A stretch of DNA of 64,000 bases from Methylobacterium sp. (GCA_002928875.1 PERO01000021.1:98307-162306); one strand, 5' to 3'. Shown: positions 33,898 through 43,312, numbered from the stretch's first letter. Notes: generated by a model not told the origin, from the sequence alone. Made by a program: numbers and translations.

Positions 33898-34788
33898 ATG
33901 CGTCAGCCCGCCTCCTTGCCGAACCTCGCGAGCCTGCGCGCCTTCGAGGCCGTCGGGCGGCTCCAGAGTTTCCGGGCAGCGGGGCAGGAATTGCTGATCA
34001 CGCAAAGCGCGGTGAGCCATCACATCCGCAATCTGGAGACCGATCTCGGCATCCGGCTGTTCATCCGCGAGGCGCGGGGCATCCGCTTCACGCCGGACGG
34101 TGAGCGCTACTTCCGCGCGGTGACCGAAGCCCTGTCCGGGATCGCACGGGCCACGGAGCAGGTCCGAACCGCCGTGCGGCGCGGCAAGCAGGTCCTCCGG
34201 CTCAGCGTATTGCCCTCCTTCGGGCGGTTCTGGCTGGCGCCGCGACTGCCGGCCTGGGCCAAGGAGCACCCCGAGATCGAACTGAGGATCGATCCCAGCC
34301 TCGCCCTGTCAGACGTGAGCCAGGGCGAATGCGACCTCGCCATCCGCTACGGCATCGGGCCTTGGCCGGGATGCGACGGCGGTTTGCTCGTCCGCGAGCG
34401 CTTGTCGCCCGTTGTCAGTCCGGCCTTCGCCGGCACACTTCCACCCGCGCCGACCTGGGAGGATCTCGCCAGGGCGCCGCGCATCCTCAATGCGACGACC
34501 AGCGACTGGGAGCATTGGCTGGAAACATCGGCGGGCAAGGCGTGGAAAGGCGAAGATCATCATCTCACCGAATACGGGCTCGTCGTCGACACCGTTCTCG
34601 CCGGCCACGGGCTGGCCATGGGGCGCTTGTGGCTGCTTTCCGACCTTCTGCGCACGCAAAGGCTGGTCGCTCCGCTCGCGGATGTCGCGGCACCACCCGA
34701 TTTCGGCTACTGGCTGCTCAAGCCTCGCCAGCCGTCCAACCCGGCCGGGCAGATCTTCGAGGAGTGGCTCGTGCGACAGATCCGCTGA
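33898..34788 (+). CDS. LysR-family regulator, GcvA-like
   Basis: Transcription factor of 296 residues from the ATG at 33898, which gives the normal GcvA-type opening LPNLASLRAFEAVGRLQSF. The helix-turn-helix continues with LLITQSAVSHHIRNLE and the effector domain starts near residue 95 (LRLSVLPSFGRFWLAPRL). It is divergent from ridA and the PLP enzyme across 122 bases, so it likely regulates them. The open frame begins earlier at 33790, but that part overlaps the promoter region. Confidence 0.9.
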   Translation: MRQPASLPNLASLRAFEAVGRLQSFRAAGQELLITQSAVSHHIRNLETDLGIRLFIREARGIRFTPDGERYFRAVTEALSGIARATEQVRTAVRRGKQVLRLSVLPSFGRFWLAPRLPAWAKEHPEIELRIDPSLALSDVSQGECDLAIRYGIGPWPGCDGGLLVRERLSPVVSPAFAGTLPPAPTWEDLARAPRILNATTSDWEHWLETSAGKAWKGEDHHLTEYGLVVDTVLAGHGLAMGRLWLLSDLLRTQRLVAPLADVAAPPDFGYWLLKPRQPSNPAGQIFEEWLVRQIR

Positions 34789-35002
34789 GTCGTGTCCGTC
34801 CGGTTCGGGCGGGAGCCGATCCCCGAACCGGGCCTGAGTCGAATCGTCGCAGACCAACCGCCACTTTCCAGGCAATTCCATTAACCGGGATTTCACGCTG
34901 AATTTATAGAGCCTACACCCAGTAGCTGCAAATTGCGTCGCCTCACAATGTTCCCTCGTAAAGCGGGCGACGTTTAAAAACACGCGTTGCGGAGTTCAGG
35001 TG

Positions 35003-36742
35003 ATGAAGATTTTCAACAGCGGCATCGGGGTCAGGCTCGGCATCGGTTTCGCGTTCGTGCTGATGCTGATGGGCATCCTGACCTATCTCTCGGTGCGGGA
35101 GGTCAACACGCTTGACAGAAACCTTCGTCAGATCAATGAGGTGAACAGCGTTCTCCAGCGCTATGCGATCAACTTCCGCGGCAGCGTGCATGATCGCGCC
35201 ATCGCGATCCGCGATGTCGTGCTGATCGATGATCCCCGCCAGCGGGAGGGCGAGACGAAGCTGATCGAGAAGCTGGCCGCGAGCTATGCCGAGAACGAGA
35301 AGCTCATGAAGGTCCTTGCCGAAAAGGTGCAACTGGGAAGCGAGCCTACCGCCATCCTCGGCCAGATCGCCGCCGTGCAGGCGCGCACCAACCCGCTGGT
35401 CGCCGAGATCATCCGGCTGCGCGATGCCGGCAATGCGGCCGGGGCGAAAGACCTGCTCCAGAAGCAGGTGAACCAGCTCTTCGTGGATTGGCTCGCCGCG
35501 ATCAACCGGTTCATCGATTACAAGGAGGCGCAGAACCGCAGCATCGGCCAGCAGGTGGCGACCAGCGCCGGCGGCTTCCAGCAGGTCGCGATCATCGCGC
35601 TCGCCATCGGTCTTGTCTTCGCGGCCGCCGCGGCGACCCTGGTCGGGCGCTCGATCATCGTGCCGATCCGCAAGCTGCGCGGCGTGATGCAGGCCCTCGC
35701 GGGGGGCAACCAGGATGTGCGGATCGACGCGCTCGACCGGCGCGACGAGATCGGCGAAATGGCGCGCACCGTCTCGGTGTTCCGCGACAATGCCGTGGAA
35801 CGCACCCGCCTCGAGGGTCTTGCGGCGAGCGAGCGCGCGCGCGAGGCGGCTCGTCAGGCGCGCATCGATGCGCTGATCGTCGAATTCCGCCAGGTCATGG
35901 CCCGCTCCCTCTCCAGCGTCACCGAAGGCACGAAGACGATGGGCAAGACGGCTTCGGAACTGACCGGCCTCGCCACGACGGCGGCCGGACAGGCCAATGC
36001 CGCGCGTGGCGCATCCGAGACGGCGGCGAACGAGGTTCAGTCCGTCGCCGATGCCGCGCAGACCCTGAGCACCTCGATCCGCGACATCGCCTCGCAGGCC
36101 AACAACGCCTTCACCGTGGTCGAGCGGGCGAGCGCCGTGGCGAAGCAGACCAACGACAAGGTCGGCAGCCTCGCCGAAGCGGCCCAGCGCATCGGCGATG
36201 TCGTGGTCATGATCCGCTCGATCGCCGACCAGACCAATCTGCTCGCGCTCAACGCCACCATCGAAGCGGCGCGCGCCGGAGAGGCCGGGCGGGGCTTCGC
36301 GGTCGTCGCGACGGAGGTGAAATCGCTCGCGAGCCAGACGGCGAAGGCCACCGCGGAGATCGCCGAGCAGATCGCGGCCGTGCAGGCCTCGACCGACGAG
36401 AGCGTGCAGGCGATCCGGGATATCGCCGGCGCGGTGACCGAAATCGCGAGCTTCATGAACCTCATCACCCACGCCGTGCGCGAGCAGGACAAGGCGACGA
36501 ACGACATCTCGCATTCGATCGGGGTTGCTTCCCAGGGGAGCTCCGAAGCGACGGCCAACGTCAACACCATGGCGGAAGCCATCGAGCAGACATCCATGCA
36601 GGCCGGCAATGTGCAGTCCGTCTCGCATGAACTCAGCTCGGTCGCCGACCAGCTTTCGAAGGCGGTCGAGGAGTTCCTGTCGCAGGTGGCGGCCGGACAG
36701 GAGGCGACGCATCATCGCGGGGCGGAACGCGCCGCCGCCTGA
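35003..36742 (+). CDS. methyl-accepting chemotaxis protein with 4HB-type sensor
   Basis: Transmembrane chemoreceptor of 579 residues. TM1 ([19 protein letters not shown]) and TM2 (near 193-215) frame a helical periplasmic four-helix-bundle-like sensor. A HAMP domain follows ([19 protein letters not shown]), then the signalling domain with the hairpin tip region [22 protein letters not shown]. Putative methylation helices flank it. No CheR/CheW pentapeptide is evident at the C-terminus (GAERAAA). A GGAG box lies eight bases upstream of the ATG. It stands alone; the ligand is unknown. Confidence 0.92.
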   Translation: MKIFNSGIGVRLGIGFAFVLMLMGILTYLSVREVNTLDRNLRQINEVNSVLQRYAINFRGSVHDRAIAIRDVVLIDDPRQREGETKLIEKLAASYAENEKLMKVLAEKVQLGSEPTAILGQIAAVQARTNPLVAEIIRLRDAGNAAGAKDLLQKQVNQLFVDWLAAINRFIDYKEAQNRSIGQQVATSAGGFQQVAIIALAIGLVFAAAAATLVGRSIIVPIRKLRGVMQALAGGNQDVRIDALDRRDEIGEMARTVSVFRDNAVERTRLEGLAASERAREAARQARIDALIVEFRQVMARSLSSVTEGTKTMGKTASELTGLATTAAGQANAARGASETAANEVQSVADAAQTLSTSIRDIASQANNAFTVVERASAVAKQTNDKVGSLAEAAQRIGDVVVMIRSIADQTNLLALNATIEAARAGEAGRGFAVVATEVKSLASQTAKATAEIAEQIAAVQASTDESVQAIRDIAGAVTEIASFMNLITHAVREQDKATNDISHSIGVASQGSSEATANVNTMAEAIEQTSMQAGNVQSVSHELSSVADQLSKAVEEFLSQVAAGQEATHHRGAERAAA

Positions 36743-36758
36743 TCAAACAGCGACACGT

Positions 36759-36792
36759 GAAGCGGGATCGGCGTCAGGGCCCATCCCGCTTC
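36759..36792. terminator. hairpin between convergent genes
   Basis: GAAGCGGGAT (36759-36768) pairs perfectly with ATCCCGCTTC (36783-36792) around a 14-base loop. It lies between the chemoreceptor stop (36742) and the peptidase stop (36824). There is no T-run on either side, so it is a probable bidirectional 3'-end hairpin of moderate strength. Confidence 0.55.
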
Positions 36793-36823
36793 GGCATGGG
36801 GCAATTCTGCGACATGTCGGGCC

Positions 36824-37513
36824 TCAGAACCGGATGATCCGGAACCAGCGTGCGATATCGAGCAGGGTTGCCAACGCTGCCGCGACATAAGTCCAGGCCG
36901 CCGCCTGGAGCACCTGGCGGGCGGCAGGCAGGTCGGATTCCGAAAGATAGCCCTGATCCCTCAAGACCGGTAACGCCTTGCCGAAGCTGGCATCGAGCTC
37001 GATGGGCAATGTCACGAGATGCACGGCCACGCGCACCAGCAGCATCAGAAGCCCGATCGCGATCTGCGCAACGATCAGGATCGGCGCCTTGATCAGCAGG
37101 AACAGCAGCGGGCTTGAGACGAGGATGATGCCGCCGAAGGTGTCGATCCAGCCGAGATTGCGGACCACCGCCATGCGCCGCATGAAACCGGGCTCCTCCC
37201 GGGCATGCTGGATCGCATGCGCCACCTCATGCGCGGCGATGGCCACCGCGGCAATCGACTTGCCCGCATGATGCCGGGGCAACAGGCGAACGGCGCGGGT
37301 CTCGGGGTCGTAGTGATCGCCGGTTTCGGTCTCGCCAACCTCCACATGCGCAAGGCCCGCCTGATCCAGGAGATGCCGCGCCAGTTCGCCGCCCGTGCCC
37401 GGAAGATCGGGCCGCGCGACACCATGGGTGCGCAGGGCATGGCGAATGTAGATTTGCGGGCCGAAGACAAGAGCGAGTACGGCGCATGCGCCAAGGGCGA
37501 GAAGGATCGGCAT
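36824..37513 (-). CDS. YugP-like zinc metallopeptidase (membrane)
   Basis: Inner-membrane zinc peptidase of the YugP/COG2738 type, about 229 residues. An N-terminal membrane helix (LLALGACAVLALVFGPQIYI) precedes the active site AIAAHEVAHAIQHAREEPG with the HEVAH zinc motif. Two further membrane helices follow (GGIILVSSPLLFLLIKAP and IVAQIAIGLLMLLVRV), and LPIELDASFGKAL is a family segment. Its substrate is unknown. ATG 37513 is preferred to the frame's first ATG at 37540. It converges on the chemoreceptor gene. Confidence 0.85.
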   Translation of the reverse strand: MPILLALGACAVLALVFGPQIYIRHALRTHGVARPDLPGTGGELARHLLDQAGLAHVEVGETETGDHYDPETRAVRLLPRHHAGKSIAAVAIAAHEVAHAIQHAREEPGFMRRMAVVRNLGWIDTFGGIILVSSPLLFLLIKAPILIVAQIAIGLLMLLVRVAVHLVTLPIELDASFGKALPVLRDQGYLSESDLPAARQVLQAAAWTYVAAALATLLDIARWFRIIRF

Positions 37514-37768
37514 GCGAGGAAGATGGACTCGCTCCCGCAAGGCTTCAAGCCCGGCCCCTTCGCGCGATCGCTCCGCGATGCGCTGTCGCGCCAGGAATGA
37601 ACCCGTTCCGCGCTGTGCATCGCGGGCGAAGTCCGGCGCCGCTGGCCTGGTCGAAGGCCATTTCTGGAGAGCAGGCTAAACAATAAACACGGCACCAGAT
37701 CTGGCCAAATCGCGAAGACAGTCGCCTGAAACAAGCTGTCGTTAATTTTTCACGATTATTTCTATCCC

Positions 37769-38071
37769 ATGAAAATACTGTTATCTATCGTGTCATTTAC
37801 TACAAGTGTATTGATTTCAATCGCAATTCCACTTTTAGTTGTATTGATGCCTCGTGGAGCGGATCCGGTTCTGCTGATCGGGCTGCCTTGGCACAGCGAG
37901 CATGATTCCATGCAGGTCGTTGCTGCTGCCGATGCCCGGATTCTCTCCAGGGGCCGATATGACGGCACCTTCATTGTCGCAGCGGACGGGCCGGATCTGA
38001 CGCGCCGACTCTACAAAGCCGGAGCCTTCCTCGTTCTCAACAATCGATTCTTTATTGGATGTCGCCCATGA
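37769..38071 (+). CDS. small membrane-anchored protein coupled to a chemoreceptor
   Basis: Hypothetical protein of 100 residues, family not recognised. One N-terminal membrane segment ([20 protein letters not shown]) is followed by a compact 65-residue domain with [11 protein letters not shown] and [14 protein letters not shown]. Its stop overlaps the chemoreceptor ATG by four bases (ATGA), strong evidence that it is translated and linked to the receptor. The 5' end and upstream 60 bases are AT-rich compared with the rest. No clear ribosome-binding site is present. It may sense a signal or tune the receptor; both are inference. Confidence 0.65.
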   Translation: MKILLSIVSFTTSVLISIAIPLLVVLMPRGADPVLLIGLPWHSEHDSMQVVAAADARILSRGRYDGTFIVAADGPDLTRRLYKAGAFLVLNNRFFIGCRP

Positions 38072-39552
38072 TTCAGCTGCCTTCCGCATTTCCAACCGTC
38101 AAGACCATCGATATCCCGGGCATCCGGCGGGTGTCCTCGTTCTACATCCTCGTGGCGCAGGTGGTGCTGCTGGGCGTGATCACGGCGACCGCCTTCGGGC
38201 GCGATTTCGGCGCCCTGCCGGCCGTGGCGAGCCTGTTCCTGCTGGCCGTGGCGGCCATCAACCTGCGGATCGGGCCGCAGGCCCTGTCGACCCGGAACCT
38301 GCTTGCGACGACGCTGATGGGGCAGGTCATGCTGCTGCTCGGCATCCTGGCGGACCATGGCTACCAGATGGACATCCACATGGCGTTCTTCGCCGCGCTG
38401 GGCCTCGTCGCGGGCCTGTGCTGCTGGCCAAGCATCGTCGCGGCGACGGTGGTCGTCGCCGTCCATCATCTGGGGCTGAATTTTCTCCTTCCCGCCGCCG
38501 TGTTCGATGCCGGGGCGGATGTCTTCCGCGTGATGATCCACGCGGTCATCCTGCTGATCGAGGCCGGGGCGCTGATCCTGCTCGTCCTGATGGTCGAGAA
38601 GGCTGCTGCCAGCAGCGCGGCCTCCATCGCAGCCGCGCGCGATGCGAGCGAGACCGCGCAGATCCTGAGCGAAAATCTGGCCCGCCGGCAGCAGGAACTG
38701 GAGCGCGCGGCGGCGGTCGCGAAGATCATCGGCGATTTCGAGACATTGGCCGCTGATGTGATGACGACCATCTCGACGGCGTCAAATGGCCTCGTATCGG
38801 CGGCCAACACGCTGACGAGTGCCGCACAGGAATCGAACATGGAAGCGGCGAGCGTGGCCGCCGCCTCCCACGAGGCCGGAACCAAGGTGAGGGATGTCGC
38901 GGCGGCCAGCGAGGAACTCGACACCACCGCAAGCATGATCATCCATCAGCTGGATGCAGCGACGGATTCGATCCACCACGCGGTCGAGAAGATGCGGGCC
39001 GCGGATACCGACGTGCAGGCGCTCGCCATGGCCGCCGACAAGATCGGCTCCGTGATCGAACTCATCAACACGCTCGCCGCGCAGACGAACCTGCTCGCGC
39101 TCAACGCGACGATCGAGGCCGCACGCGCCGGAGAGGCCGGCCGGGGCTTCGCCGTGGTGGCCTCGGAGGTGAAGCACCTCGCAGCCCAGACCGCGAAGGC
39201 CACGACCGATATCGCGACCATCGTGGCCGAGATCCGCTCCGTGACCAATTCCACGATCGGCGCGATCCACGCGATCGACAGCTCCCTCCAGAACATCGAC
39301 CGCGCCAGCACCGAAATCTCCGGGACGATCACGCAGCAGCAGAGCGCGACCCGGGACATCGCCCTCAATGTCCGCGAGGCGGCCAAGGGAACCGATGATG
39401 TCTCGCGATCGATCGCCCGTGTCTCGAGCACGGCAGAGGCCACTTCCGATGCCTCGAGCGAGGTTCTCGGCGCTGCGACAAAATTGATGCAGCAATCCGA
39501 TTGCATGCGGGAGAACATCTCCCGTTTCCTCGCGGATCTGCGCGCCGCCTGA
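38068..39552 (+). CDS. methyl-accepting chemotaxis protein with polytopic N-terminus
   Basis: Chemoreceptor of 494 residues with no periplasmic domain and no HAMP. Five or six closely spaced hydrophobic segments cover about residues 20-180 (for example [19 protein letters not shown] and [20 protein letters not shown]). A coiled coil follows, then the signalling region with [20 protein letters not shown]. Such receptors sense from within the membrane or cytoplasm. The start at 38068 overlaps the stop of the 100-residue gene (ATGA); an ATG nine bases earlier is possible. Confidence 0.9.
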   Translation: MIQLPSAFPTVKTIDIPGIRRVSSFYILVAQVVLLGVITATAFGRDFGALPAVASLFLLAVAAINLRIGPQALSTRNLLATTLMGQVMLLLGILADHGYQMDIHMAFFAALGLVAGLCCWPSIVAATVVVAVHHLGLNFLLPAAVFDAGADVFRVMIHAVILLIEAGALILLVLMVEKAAASSAASIAAARDASETAQILSENLARRQQELERAAAVAKIIGDFETLAADVMTTISTASNGLVSAANTLTSAAQESNMEAASVAAASHEAGTKVRDVAAASEELDTTASMIIHQLDAATDSIHHAVEKMRAADTDVQALAMAADKIGSVIELINTLAAQTNLLALNATIEAARAGEAGRGFAVVASEVKHLAAQTAKATTDIATIVAEIRSVTNSTIGAIHAIDSSLQNIDRASTEISGTITQQQSATRDIALNVREAAKGTDDVSRSIARVSSTAEATSDASSEVLGAATKLMQQSDCMRENISRFLADLRAA

Positions 39553-39668
39553 ACCGGTTCCGGAAGACAGACCGGGTGCCGAGCGGCAGGAATTCCGGCA
39601 CGAGGCCGGGAGCAGGCCATAAAGAGGCTTGCCCCGCCCTCGCACATCACGCTTATGTGCCAACCCAG

Positions 39669-40085
39669 ATGTGGCTCAACCAGCAGACCATCGATGCGAT
39701 CCGGATCATGGCGGATCTGGCCTCCCGCTGGCCCGAGCGGGCGCGGGCATCCGATCTGCCGGAGGTCACCGGCATCACCCTCATGAATGTGCAGAAAACC
39801 GTGCATCAGCTCGGATTGGCGCAGCTTCTCGAAACGCAGCGCGGGCGCAATGGCGGCATCCGGCTGGCGCGGGCGCCGGAGGCGATTTCCGTGGGCGAGA
39901 TCGTGCGGGCCTTCGAGCCGACGGATTGTCCCGTGAGCTTTCTGGCCGGCTCCGAGACGGAGCACGCGATCTCGCATCTGCTGTTTCGCGCGCATCGCGG
40001 CTTCTTCCAGCCGCTCGAGACGATGACGCTCGATCAACTCGCGCGCGATCCCCCCGGACGTCAGGCCGCGCGACCGGCCCCCTGA
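39669..40085 (+). CDS. Rrf2-family regulator lacking the cysteine cluster
   Basis: Winged-helix regulator of the Rrf2 family, 138 residues from the ATG at 39669. Core segments MWLNQQTIDAIRIMADLA, ITLMNVQKTVHQLGLAQLLE and RGRNGGIRLARAPEAISVGE are typical. IscR, NsrR and RirA need three cysteines for an Fe-S cluster; here only one is seen (PTDCPVSF), so it is either apo-type or binds a cluster differently. It lies next to, and converges on, the hmu haem operon with a 25-base overlap of 3' ends. That suggests an iron-linked role but does not prove it. Confidence 0.83.
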   Translation: MWLNQQTIDAIRIMADLASRWPERARASDLPEVTGITLMNVQKTVHQLGLAQLLETQRGRNGGIRLARAPEAISVGEIVRAFEPTDCPVSFLAGSETEHAISHLLFRAHRGFFQPLETMTLDQLARDPPGRQAARPAP

Positions 40086-40903
40086 CCGCGCCCGGCAATC
40101 GTGCAGAATTGCGGCAGCACGAACGGCCCGAACCGGGCGCGCAACTGGTCATCGCAGCGATTCTCGATCCCGAAGACCTCTGACAGCAATCGGTCGTCGA
40201 ACACCGCGTCCGGCGTTCCCCGGGCCACGATGCGCCCGTTCTGCATCGCGACGAGGTCATCCGCATAGCGCGCCGCGAGATTGAGGTCGTGGAGCACGGC
40301 CAGAACCGCGACCCCTTGATCGCGCGCGAGGTTCTGCGCGGCATCCATCAGGCCGAGTTGATGGCAAAGATCGAGGCTCGCGATCGGCTCGTCGAGAAGG
40401 AGCGCCTGCTGCGGCTCCACATGCCGCCCCGCCATGAGCTGGCACAGCACGCGGGCGAACTGCACCCGCTGCTGCTCCCCGCCCGACAGCGTCTGGTAAT
40501 CGCGAGCGGCATGGCCCAGCATATCCGCCTGCGCGAGCGCGGTTTCGACCAGCCGGCTGCGCTCGCCGCCGGAGCGGGCTGGACCCAACCCCTCGATGCC
40601 GAGCCGGACCACTTCGTGCACGGCGAAAGGGAAGTTCAGCCGTGCCGCCTGCGCCATCACCGCGCGCCGGCAGGCAAGCTGCCAGACCGGGATATCCGGA
40701 AGCGGCCGTCCGAGGCTCGTGACCTGCCCCGAACCCGGCACCAGTTCTCCGCTCATCAGCCGGAGAAGCGTGCTCTTGCCCGCGCCGTTCGGGCCGACGA
40801 GGATGGTAATCCGACCGGGCTGAAGCGCGAGCGACGCCGCTTCGACCAGGATCTTCCCGCCGATGCGAAACGTGACCTCCCCTGCCTCAAGGATCGCGCT
40901 CAT
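40061..40903 (-). CDS. hmuV: haemin ABC importer ATPase HmuV
   Basis: ATPase of the haemin importer, 280 residues. Walker A GPNGAGKST, signature LSGGEQQRVQFARVL, Walker B LLLDEPIASLD and switch His AVLHDLN are all present. The gene's ATG overlaps the HmuU stop by four bases, so permease and ATPase are translationally coupled. The frame opens earlier at 40939, but that extension lies inside hmuU. The start MSAILEAGEVTFRIGG is the normal HmuV/FecE N-terminus. It ends overlapping the Rrf2 gene. Confidence 0.92.
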   Translation of the reverse strand: MSAILEAGEVTFRIGGKILVEAASLALQPGRITILVGPNGAGKSTLLRLMSGELVPGSGQVTSLGRPLPDIPVWQLACRRAVMAQAARLNFPFAVHEVVRLGIEGLGPARSGGERSRLVETALAQADMLGHAARDYQTLSGGEQQRVQFARVLCQLMAGRHVEPQQALLLDEPIASLDLCHQLGLMDAAQNLARDQGVAVLAVLHDLNLAARYADDLVAMQNGRIVARGTPDAVFDDRLLSEVFGIENRCDDQLRARFGPFVLPQFCTIAGRGQGAGRAA

Positions 40904-41985
40904 GGTCCGATTCCGCTGTCGCGACGCAGCAGCAGCCACAGGAAGAATGGTGCGCCGATCGCCGCGGTGATGATGCCGATCGGCAATTCCGCCGGGCTTG
41001 CAAGGGTGCGCGCGAGAAGATCCGCGGCCAACACCAGAATGGCGCCGCCCAATGCGGAGGCCGGCAGCAGCAGGCGATGATCCGGCCCGAGCACCAGCCG
41101 GACCAGATGGGGCACGACGATGCCCACGAAGCCGATCATCCCCGCGACGGCGACGCTCGCGCCCACGGCCAGCGCGACGAGCAGGATCGCCATCGCCTTG
41201 ATACGCTGGACCTTCAGGCCGAGATGGAACGCTTCCGCCTCGCCGAGAGCGAGGGCATTCAGCCCGCGCGCGAGAAACGGCGCGGCCAGCATCAGCGGCA
41301 GCAGGATCGGCGCGACCGCGACGACCTTCGTCCAGCTCGCGCCGCCGAGGCTTCCGAGCGACCAGAAGGCCAGATCGCGCAACTGCCGGTCATCCGACAG
41401 AAAGGCGAGAAAACCGGAGAGCGCCCCTGCCAGCGCCCCGAGCGCGATGCCCGCGAGCAGCATCGTCGCGATCGAGGTCCGCCCCTGCCGCGTCGCGATG
41501 GCGTAGAGTAGCAGCGTCGAGGCGAGCCCGCCGAGAAACGCGCCGGCGGGAAGAACCGCGAAGGGCAGCTTTCCCAAGGCCGGCGCAAGCAGTGCATCCC
41601 CCAGAACGATGGTCGCGCCGGCCGCCAGCGCCGCGCCGGCCAACACGCCGACCAGACCCGGATCGGCCAGCGGATTGCGGAACAAACCCTGCATGATCGC
41701 GCCCGACAGCGCGAGCCCCGCGCCCACCATCATCGCCAGCAGCATGCGTGGCAGCCGGATGTTGAGGATGACGAGATCATGTCGCCCATCGCTGCCCGCC
41801 CCCCGGAAAGCGCGCAGCAGAACATCAAGGGCCTCGCCTGGTGGCACGGCGATCGCCCCACGCAGGACCGATGCCAGAGCGAGGCCGGCCAGGGCTGCGA
41901 GAGCCAGCGCCAGCACAAGGCCCGCGCGACGCTTCCGCTCACGCTCCAGCGTGGCGATGAGGCCGGATGTGATCGGTTCCGACAT
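40900..41985 (-). CDS. hmuU: haemin ABC importer permease HmuU
   Basis: FecCD/BtuC-type permease with about nine or ten helices, 361 residues from the ATG at 41985. Characteristic segments: NIRLPRMLLAMMVGAGLALS near residue 75, then GALSGFLAFL and the C-terminal IGFVGIVVPHLVRLVLGPDH with the G-x-V-V-P-H motif that contacts the ATPase. It starts seven bases after the HmuT stop. It forms the inner-membrane channel for haem. Confidence 0.92.
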   Translation of the reverse strand: MSEPITSGLIATLERERKRRAGLVLALALAALAGLALASVLRGAIAVPPGEALDVLLRAFRGAGSDGRHDLVILNIRLPRMLLAMMVGAGLALSGAIMQGLFRNPLADPGLVGVLAGAALAAGATIVLGDALLAPALGKLPFAVLPAGAFLGGLASTLLLYAIATRQGRTSIATMLLAGIALGALAGALSGFLAFLSDDRQLRDLAFWSLGSLGGASWTKVVAVAPILLPLMLAAPFLARGLNALALGEAEAFHLGLKVQRIKAMAILLVALAVGASVAVAGMIGFVGIVVPHLVRLVLGPDHRLLLPASALGGAILVLAADLLARTLASPAELPIGIITAAIGAPFFLWLLLRRDSGIGP

Positions 41986-41992
41986 CAGAGCC

Positions 41993-42910
41993 TCACGGTG
42001 CAGGCGTGCCGGCCCGCTTTTCGGGCCCGGCAACGAAGCGATCCATCGCGCGCATCACGGCGAAAGCGGCATCAGGCGTGCGCGGGCCGAAGCCGAGAAG
42101 CAGGAGCCCGTCCATGGCGATCAGCGCCTCGTTCCGCGCGGCCGGCACCAGCCGGAAGGCGGGATGCGCGAAGAGTTCGCCCGCCGGCACGGCATGGTCG
42201 CCGCGCGTCATCATCAGGATGACATCCGGCGCGGCGGCGATGATCCCCTCATCGGAAACGGGCTTGAACCCTTCCACGGCCGCCCCGGCATTCTCCCCGC
42301 CCGCGAGCCTGATGATCGCTTCGGCCGAGCTGTTGCGTCCGCCCACCATCACGCGGCCATTCTGCAGCGAAAGAACGAACAGGACCCGTGGCTTCCGCCC
42401 TCTTTTCGCCCGCTCGGCCGCGAGATTGGCGAATCCCTGCCGGACGCTCGCGGCGAGTTCGCTGGCCGCCTCGCCGACTTCGAGCGCCTCGCCGACGAGA
42501 CGGATGCGCGCGATGACACCCTCCTCGGAATGATCCTCCGGCACGAAGGTCACCGGCACCTTCGCTTCCGCGATGAGACGCAGGGCATCGGGCGGTCCCG
42601 CGCCCTCGATCGCGAGGATGCGATCGGGCTTCAGCGACAGGACGCCCTCGGCGGAGAGCGCGCGGACATAGCCGATATTCGGCTTGGATCTCAGCGCCTC
42701 CGCCGGATGGAGGCTCGTCGAATCGACCCCGACCAGCCGGTCGGCGCGCCCGAGCGCATAGGCAATCTCGGTGATGACCCCGCCCGCCGCGACGATGCGT
42801 CGGCTGGCCTCCCCGGCTTGCGCGGAAAGCACGCCGCCGGCCAGACCGAGCACAAGCGCGAGGGCGGCGGATTTCGAGGGTCGAAAGTGGGGTGTCATGC
42901 CGGGCCTCAT
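41993..42910 (-). CDS. hmuT: periplasmic haemin-binding protein HmuT
   Basis: Periplasmic binding protein that carries haem from the outer-membrane receptor to HmuU, 305 residues. A signal peptide (SAALALVLGLAGGVLSAQA) precedes segments typical of the BtuF/HmuT cluster: IVAAGGVITEIAYALG, LVGVDSTSLHPAEAL and NIGYVRALSAEGVLSLKPD. The start ATG overlaps the hemP stop by four bases (ATGA); an ATG at 42898 would fit the signal peptide too. It belongs to the operon hemP-hmuT-hmuU-hmuV. Confidence 0.9.
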   Translation of the reverse strand: MRPGMTPHFRPSKSAALALVLGLAGGVLSAQAGEASRRIVAAGGVITEIAYALGRADRLVGVDSTSLHPAEALRSKPNIGYVRALSAEGVLSLKPDRILAIEGAGPPDALRLIAEAKVPVTFVPEDHSEEGVIARIRLVGEALEVGEAASELAASVRQGFANLAAERAKRGRKPRVLFVLSLQNGRVMVGGRNSSAEAIIRLAGGENAGAAVEGFKPVSDEGIIAAAPDVILMMTRGDHAVPAGELFAHPAFRLVPAARNEALIAMDGLLLLGFGPRTPDAAFAVMRAMDRFVAGPEKRAGTPAP

Positions 42911-43110
42911 TTGGTCAGAATCAGCTTGTTGTTGGCGGTGATGCGCAGCCGGTAGGCCTCGCCGTTGTGAATCAGGAACACCTCGCGCTCCGCCCTGAGG
43001 ATCGTGGAAACCGCGATCTGGCGCGTCCCGGAAGGCGGCTTCGCGCCCTCCGGAGCGGGGCGAAGATTGCGGTTTTTCCCCGAAGGGGAAGGATCGTTGA
43101 CGTCGCTCAT
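42907..43110 (-). CDS. hemP: hemin uptake protein HemP
   Basis: Small protein of 67 residues in the HemP family, which in alpha- and betaproteobacteria promotes expression of the haem receptor. The conserved C-terminal core is visible: VSTILRAEREVFLIHNGEAY followed by RLRITANNKLILTK. The N-terminal half is polar and variable (PSPSGKNRNLRPAPEG). It is first in the minus-strand operon and overlaps hmuT by four bases. Its promoter shares the 43111-43312 gap with the receptor gene. Confidence 0.92.
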   Translation of the reverse strand: MSDVNDPSPSGKNRNLRPAPEGAKPPSGTRQIAVSTILRAEREVFLIHNGEAYRLRITANNKLILTK

Positions 43111-43138
43111 TTTCGAACGGTTCCAGGGAAGCTCGCAG

Positions 43139-43198
43139 TTTAGAAGCGATAAAAACTACGATATATCAATGCGATATTGTAGTTGACTCGAAATGTCA
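43139..43198. promoter_or_regulatory. iron-control region: ICE-like half-site, dyad and TGA-N9-TCA box
   Basis: Three elements lie in the divergent hemP/receptor gap. TTTAGAA (43139-43145) matches half of the iron control element bound by Irr. AACTACGATAT (43154-43164) faces ATATTGTAGTT (43174-43184), 10 of 11 pairing, with a 9-base spacer. TGA-N9-TCA (43184-43198) matches the RirA iron-rule box. Short boxes occur by chance, but all three fall in one promoter of a haem locus. This suggests repression by iron through an Rrf2/RirA-type or Irr-type regulator. Confidence 0.6.
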
Positions 43199-43312
43199 GA
43201 TTTAATAGGAAGGGTCAAGAGCCCGGTCGAGACGGGCATCAGAGCCAGCCAGCCCCGAGCGTTCCGCTCCGCCAGCCAGCCACCTTCACATCATCCTGAG
43301 GTTGGGCTGACC

